Of a DNA stretch of 64,000 nucleotides, positions 60,809-64,000 are shown piece by piece. Source of the DNA: Treponema sp. J25. Its GTDB lineage: Bacteria > Spirochaetota > Spirochaetia > Treponematales > Breznakiellaceae. Numbering within the stretch: position 1 is the stretch's first letter; each line of letters opens with the position of its first letter. The notes beneath the pieces were generated by a model. It saw nothing but the letters and a program-made list of their open reading frames with translations, was not told the DNA's origin and searched no databases. Both the position numbers and the translations under genes were made by a program. The DNA lies in the NCBI RefSeq assembly GCF_004343725.1, contig NZ_PTQW01000021.1, forward strand, positions 43,381 to 107,380, given 5' to 3'.

Positions 60809-61378
60809 TTATTTGGGAAGAATGGCAATATCATCGACGTAGAAAACAATACCAGGTGTTTCGGGCTCAATATAAATATCCTGAGGCTTCCCTGCATCAG
60901 AAGATAAAACAAAAGAATCATTCTTGATTTCAGTCCATACACCGGAGGAAACCACTGCACTATCCACAGCTCGCTTATAAGAAGACATGGTAGTTTTAAT
61001 TACAATATTAAACTTCACATTCTTTCCCGTTTCTTGATAAATCCAGGCTGAATAGGAATAGGGAACATCTGCCAGGATTTTATCGCCACAATTATAGAAC
61101 CAGGCGGTTTTCCATCCCGCATCTCCAGCCGCAACTCGCATACTGTAGGTGCCACCGTGGACTTTGTCTTTCGCTACCGCCGCAGTAGCATTGTTACCAG
61201 CCCAACCCATGGTAGTTCCATCTTCAAAGTCGATAGTCCAGGGCTGGGGAGTGGGTTTTTCCACAGGGGCAGCCTGAGCGGCAGGCGCCGCTGGTGCGGC
61301 ACTTTCTGTGCTAGCGCAACCGATTGCGAAGACAAGCACTAGCAACATCGGAACCAGAGTAAACACAAAACGCTTCAT
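60809..61378 (-). CDS. free-standing CBM-like lipoprotein
   Basis: 189 residues. Lipobox A-I-G-C (Cys21), a 25-residue Ala/Pro/Gln linker, then one beta-sandwich domain (I-D-F-E-D-G-T-T-M-G-W, G-G-T-Y-S-M-R-V, Y-S-Y-S-A-W-I-Y, F-Y-V-D-D-I-A-I) of the CBM4/9/22 type. The same pattern occurs in the N-terminal domain of the adjacent xylanase (S-D-F-E-D-G, A-W-I-Y, F-Y-I-D-D-V). There is no catalytic domain, so it probably holds xylan near the surface or presents it to the xylanase. AAAGGAGG precedes the ATG. Confidence 0.8.
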   Translation of the reverse strand: MKRFVFTLVPMLLVLVFAIGCASTESAAPAAPAAQAAPVEKPTPQPWTIDFEDGTTMGWAGNNATAAVAKDKVHGGTYSMRVAAGDAGWKTAWFYNCGDKILADVPYSYSAWIYQETGKNVKFNIVIKTTMSSYKRAVDSAVVSSGVWTEIKNDSFVLSSDAGKPQDIYIEPETPGIVFYVDDIAILPK

Positions 61379-61679
61379 AAGAATCCTCCTTTACAAAGAT
61401 TTGTAAAACGTAAATATAGGATAGGCCAGCTTTCCTCTTTTTCCTATCGGGAGTTTTACCGATGCGGGAGGCTAAAGGGCTTTTAATCTGAAACCCCGGA
61501 ATTTTTTTAGTTCATAAGAGCCACAGGCCACACAGACCCCACAAAAAAGGGCTGCCCAAAGGTTTGGGCAGCCCAAAAGGGTAGGAGCCTTCTTCCTAAC
61601 CTCCCCTATTTTTTAGCTTCCACCGACGGCACGGGGCTGAGCTGTAGTTCCCATGCCGTCTATTTTAAACAATACGTTT
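61379..61679. other. 301-base gap: terminator of the xylanase gene and upstream region of the CBM lipoprotein
   Basis: Apart from the hairpin at 61543-61574 I see only AT-rich sequence and an AAAGGAGG ribosome site. No gene is supported. Confidence 0.5.
61543..61574 (-). terminator. terminator after the xylanase gene
   Basis: On the minus strand GGGCTGCCC-AAACCTTT-GGGCAGCCC, nine perfect pairs, followed by TTTTTT. About 105 bases after the xylanase stop. Confidence 0.88.
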
Positions 61680-63305
61680 TTACCGAAGACCCGGGACTTT
61701 TTTGGGGTCCACAATGGCCCAGAAGGCCGGTTTTGCCTTAAGCTGTTTGTCAAACAAGAGGGGAGCATTGGTCCGTCCAGGGACAGGGAAGTTATTCAGC
61801 CAGCTTCCATCATCGGTCAATCCCCAAATAACCACCGTGTCCAACTGTTTCTTGTTCGCCGCCTCTTTAAAAAGATCAAACAGTTCTTTATACCGCTGGG
61901 CCTGCCGCAAGAGAATATCATTGGTGATGTTTTTTTTCGGTTCACTCGGATTGTCATAGATAGAAACATCAAGTTCGGTAATGATCACCTTTACCCCGAG
62001 GGAAGCAAACAGATTGATGGTTTCCCGGATTTCCTGGATAGAAGGATAATTAATAGAGATATGCATCTGGAGACCCACCGCATCGATAGGAACGCCCTTT
62101 CGTTTTAAGTCCCGCACGAGATTGTACATATCCTGCCGCTTCCGGGCATTGCTTTCCAGATTATAGTCGTTAATTACCAACTGGGCGTTAGGATCTATTT
62201 CTCGAGCCCAGCGGAAGGCGTTTTCGATATATTCGGGGCCCAGGATTTGATACCATTTTGAACCCTCTGCACCGGTCCGTAGACCTCCATTATCAGAGAT
62301 AACTTCATTCACCACATCGTAGGATTCCACCCGCCCCTTGTACCGACGAACTACCGTTTGAATATGAGTCTTAAGTCGCTGGTTCAAAAGTTCCTTTGAA
62401 GCAGGTTTGTTGGGATCCTTTGGATCCTGGAAGAACCAGGCAGGAACCTGATTGTGCCACACGAGCGTGTGCCACCGAAGGCGCATTCCTGTCATCTCGC
62501 CAAATTCTATAATTTTATCGGCCCGGCTCCAATCGAACTGCCCTTCTTTTGGCTGCACCGAGTCCATCTTGTGAGCATTTCCAGCAACCATGGTATCAAA
62601 ATGTTTAATCATAAGTTGAGCTTTTTGAGTAGAAGGCTCAACGTCTTCCGGTTCTACCGCAGCACCCACAGAGAACCATTTGCTCAAGGTTTCATACAAA
62701 CTGGGAATACCGAGTTCAATCTTTGGTTTTGCGGCGGGGTCCAGCTTTTCCACCTTTACATCGTCGATATAAAAGGTGATTTTATCATTCGCGGTAACTG
62801 AAGCATCATCCTTATAGGGAAGTTCAAAGTAGAACCAAATGGTTTTCTGGGTAGGATCCTTCGGAACATTGTACTCCGCACTTACCTGGGTCCATTCTCC
62901 CCGTTTTACCAGGAAAGAAGCCACATTGGTGTACGAATGATCCTGCTTTTCATTCTGGAAAGAACGTTCAGCGCTTAATACAAAACCAGATTGAGCGGGA
63001 CCTTCTTTGTAATAGATCCAGGCAGTAATGATATAGGTGTCCTCAGGAACCGGCTTCTCCGTAAGCACATGAATGGGTCCATTCCAGGTTTTCGTTCGCT
63101 CACTGATTTTAAGTGAATATTTACCGCCCTTAGCGACCTCGGTAGTTACTTCCACCTTTTCAGTACCCCGGGGGCCCCATTTGCCAACCTTACCATCCTC
63201 GAAATCACTGGTAAGAATAAGCTCATTTTTAAAGGTTTGAGCCCCGAGATGAAGGGTAACAATGGTAAGAAAAAGAATAATACCAATCTTCCATTTTTGA
63301 TTCAT
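61680..63305 (-). CDS. secreted GH10 endo-beta-1,4-xylanase with N-terminal CBM22-like domain
   Basis: 541 residues from ATG 63305 (GGAGG eight bases upstream; the GTG at 63311 is too close). Type I signal peptide ending H-L-G-A-Q. Residues about 28-190 are a CBM22-like sandwich (D-F-E-D-G, A-W-I-Y-Y, F-Y-I-D-D-V). The GH10 barrel follows, with W-H-T-L-V-W-H-N-Q, acid/base Glu in D-V-V-N-E-V, V-I-N-D-Y-N, nucleophile Glu in I-T-E-L-D-V, and W-G-L-T-D-D-G-S-W. It cuts xylan chains outside the cell; products would enter through the ABC transporter whose permease gene ends 17 bases upstream. Confidence 0.95.
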   Translation of the reverse strand: MNQKWKIGIILFLTIVTLHLGAQTFKNELILTSDFEDGKVGKWGPRGTEKVEVTTEVAKGGKYSLKISERTKTWNGPIHVLTEKPVPEDTYIITAWIYYKEGPAQSGFVLSAERSFQNEKQDHSYTNVASFLVKRGEWTQVSAEYNVPKDPTQKTIWFYFELPYKDDASVTANDKITFYIDDVKVEKLDPAAKPKIELGIPSLYETLSKWFSVGAAVEPEDVEPSTQKAQLMIKHFDTMVAGNAHKMDSVQPKEGQFDWSRADKIIEFGEMTGMRLRWHTLVWHNQVPAWFFQDPKDPNKPASKELLNQRLKTHIQTVVRRYKGRVESYDVVNEVISDNGGLRTGAEGSKWYQILGPEYIENAFRWAREIDPNAQLVINDYNLESNARKRQDMYNLVRDLKRKGVPIDAVGLQMHISINYPSIQEIRETINLFASLGVKVIITELDVSIYDNPSEPKKNITNDILLRQAQRYKELFDLFKEAANKKQLDTVVIWGLTDDGSWLNNFPVPGRTNAPLLFDKQLKAKPAFWAIVDPKKVPGLR

Positions 63306-63322
63306 AATCACATCCTCCTTTG

Positions 63323-64000
63323 CTATTCTTTTACCCCACCGACGGTAAGACCGATGACGAAGTACCGCTGCAGGAAGGGGTAGATTACCAGGATAGGGGC
63401 CGCCGCAACCACGGTGATGGCCGCCCGGATACTGGCGGGGGTCACGATGCTGGCGGCATAGTCCTTGGCCATCCCCATGGCCCCGACGTCGGCCGCGCTC
63501 CGGGCCTGGTTCTGACTCGAGGCAAGGAACTTCATCAGCTCATACTGCAACGTCGACAGTTCCTGCCGCCCTGACGCAAAGATCATCGTGTCAAACCAGG
63601 CGTTCCAGTTCCCTACCGCCACAAACAGGGCCACCGTCGCCAATACCGGCGTAATCAGCGGAAACACGATCCGCAAAAAGATCCGGAAATCCCCCGCCCC
63701 ATCAATCCGCGCCGATTCCACAAGACTATCCGGAATCGTCCCAATGTAGGTCCGGATCACAATAAAGTTAAAGGCATTCACCAACCCGGGAATCACGTAC
63801 ACCCAGAAGCTATTGATGAGCCCCAGACTCCGAATCAAAAAGTAGTACGGTATTAATCCCGCACTCACGTACATCGATAGAATCAAGATAAACGTATACT
63901 GCTTGCGCAGCACATACTCCTTCCGGCTCAGCGCATAGGCCAGCATACTCGTCAAGAAAATGTTCCCCACCGTAGAGAGCACCGTCCGTGCCACCGACAC
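63323..64000 (-). CDS. ABC carbohydrate transporter permease (LplC/YtcP-like), 5' end outside the window
   Basis: 225 residues of the C-terminal part; the start lies beyond 64000. Several membrane segments and the EAA loop E-S-A-R-I-D-G-A-G-D-F-R, then G-N-W-N-A-W-F-D and a final G-L-T-V-G-G-V-K-E, typical of the second permease of CUT1 oligosaccharide importers. It directly precedes the xylanase gene, so xylo-oligosaccharides are the likely cargo. Its partner permease and binding protein would be expected just outside the window. Confidence 0.88.
   Translation of the reverse strand: MSVARTVLSTVGNIFLTSMLAYALSRKEYVLRKQYTFILILSMYVSAGLIPYYFLIRSLGLINSFWVYVIPGLVNAFNFIVIRTYIGTIPDSLVESARIDGAGDFRIFLRIVFPLITPVLATVALFVAVGNWNAWFDTMIFASGRQELSTLQYELMKFLASSQNQARSAADVGAMGMAKDYAASIVTPASIRAAITVVAAAPILVIYPFLQRYFVIGLTVGGVKE

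Overview
The window looks like chromosome of a saccharolytic, anaerobic spirochaete, most likely from the Treponema side of the phylum. This is inferred from a single-chain pyruvate:ferredoxin oxidoreductase, spirochaete-type hypothetical proteins (a 506-residue DUF5312-like protein, a DUF4398-like lipoprotein, a Cys-motif 161-residue protein), many lipoproteins with short lipoboxes, and a large set of plant- and microbial-polysaccharide enzymes. I see no transposase, phage gene, CRISPR array, rRNA or tRNA. Genes are densely packed with strong AGGAGG-type ribosome sites, and several annotated starts are moved inward to those sites.

Layout. 0-4.6 kb: the end of a YraN gene, a 56-codon gene overlapping both neighbours, a diguanylate cyclase, and a PP2C phosphatase / STAS / histidine-kinase-like ATPase set that resembles a partner-switching module. 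4.8-15.5 kb: an amino-sugar disaccharide locus made of a GH94 phosphorylase, divergent from a ROK regulator, a binding protein, two permeases, a cytoplasmic NagZ-like GH3, NagA and NagB; a 13-bp palindrome lies across the -10 boxes of two opposed promoters. 15.5-38 kb: mostly housekeeping (MgtE, NlpC/P60-like hydrolase, CHASE2-type membrane protein with a decayed cyclase domain, QueG-like reductase, PFOR, ThrS behind a T-box leader, TrkAH, AroA, glycerophosphodiesterase, MurJ).

38.4-56.4 kb is a beta-glycosidase island. A long minus-strand run starts with a LysR regulator and continues with two cytoplasmic GH3 paralogues, a frameshifted GtrA-like membrane protein, a domain-swapped membrane-anchored GH3, an esterase lipoprotein, a GT2 and UDP-galactopyranose mutase. 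Two GH3 lipoproteins are transcribed divergently from it. The GH3 next to lysR carries Asn for the catalytic nucleophile and Gln for the acid/base, in an otherwise intact 815-codon frame; it is the most unusual object here and may be a sugar-binding pseudoenzyme.

56.5-64 kb is a xylan locus on the minus strand: ABC permease (cut by the window edge), GH10 xylanase with a CBM22-like domain, a free CBM-like lipoprotein, a CE4 esterase, a cytoplasmic GH8 exo-oligoxylanase, then a purple-acid-phosphatase-like protein. Together the loci suggest outside cleavage of xylan and beta-glucans by lipoproteins and secreted enzymes, ABC uptake of oligosaccharides, cytoplasmic phosphorolysis or hydrolysis, and fermentation through PFOR.
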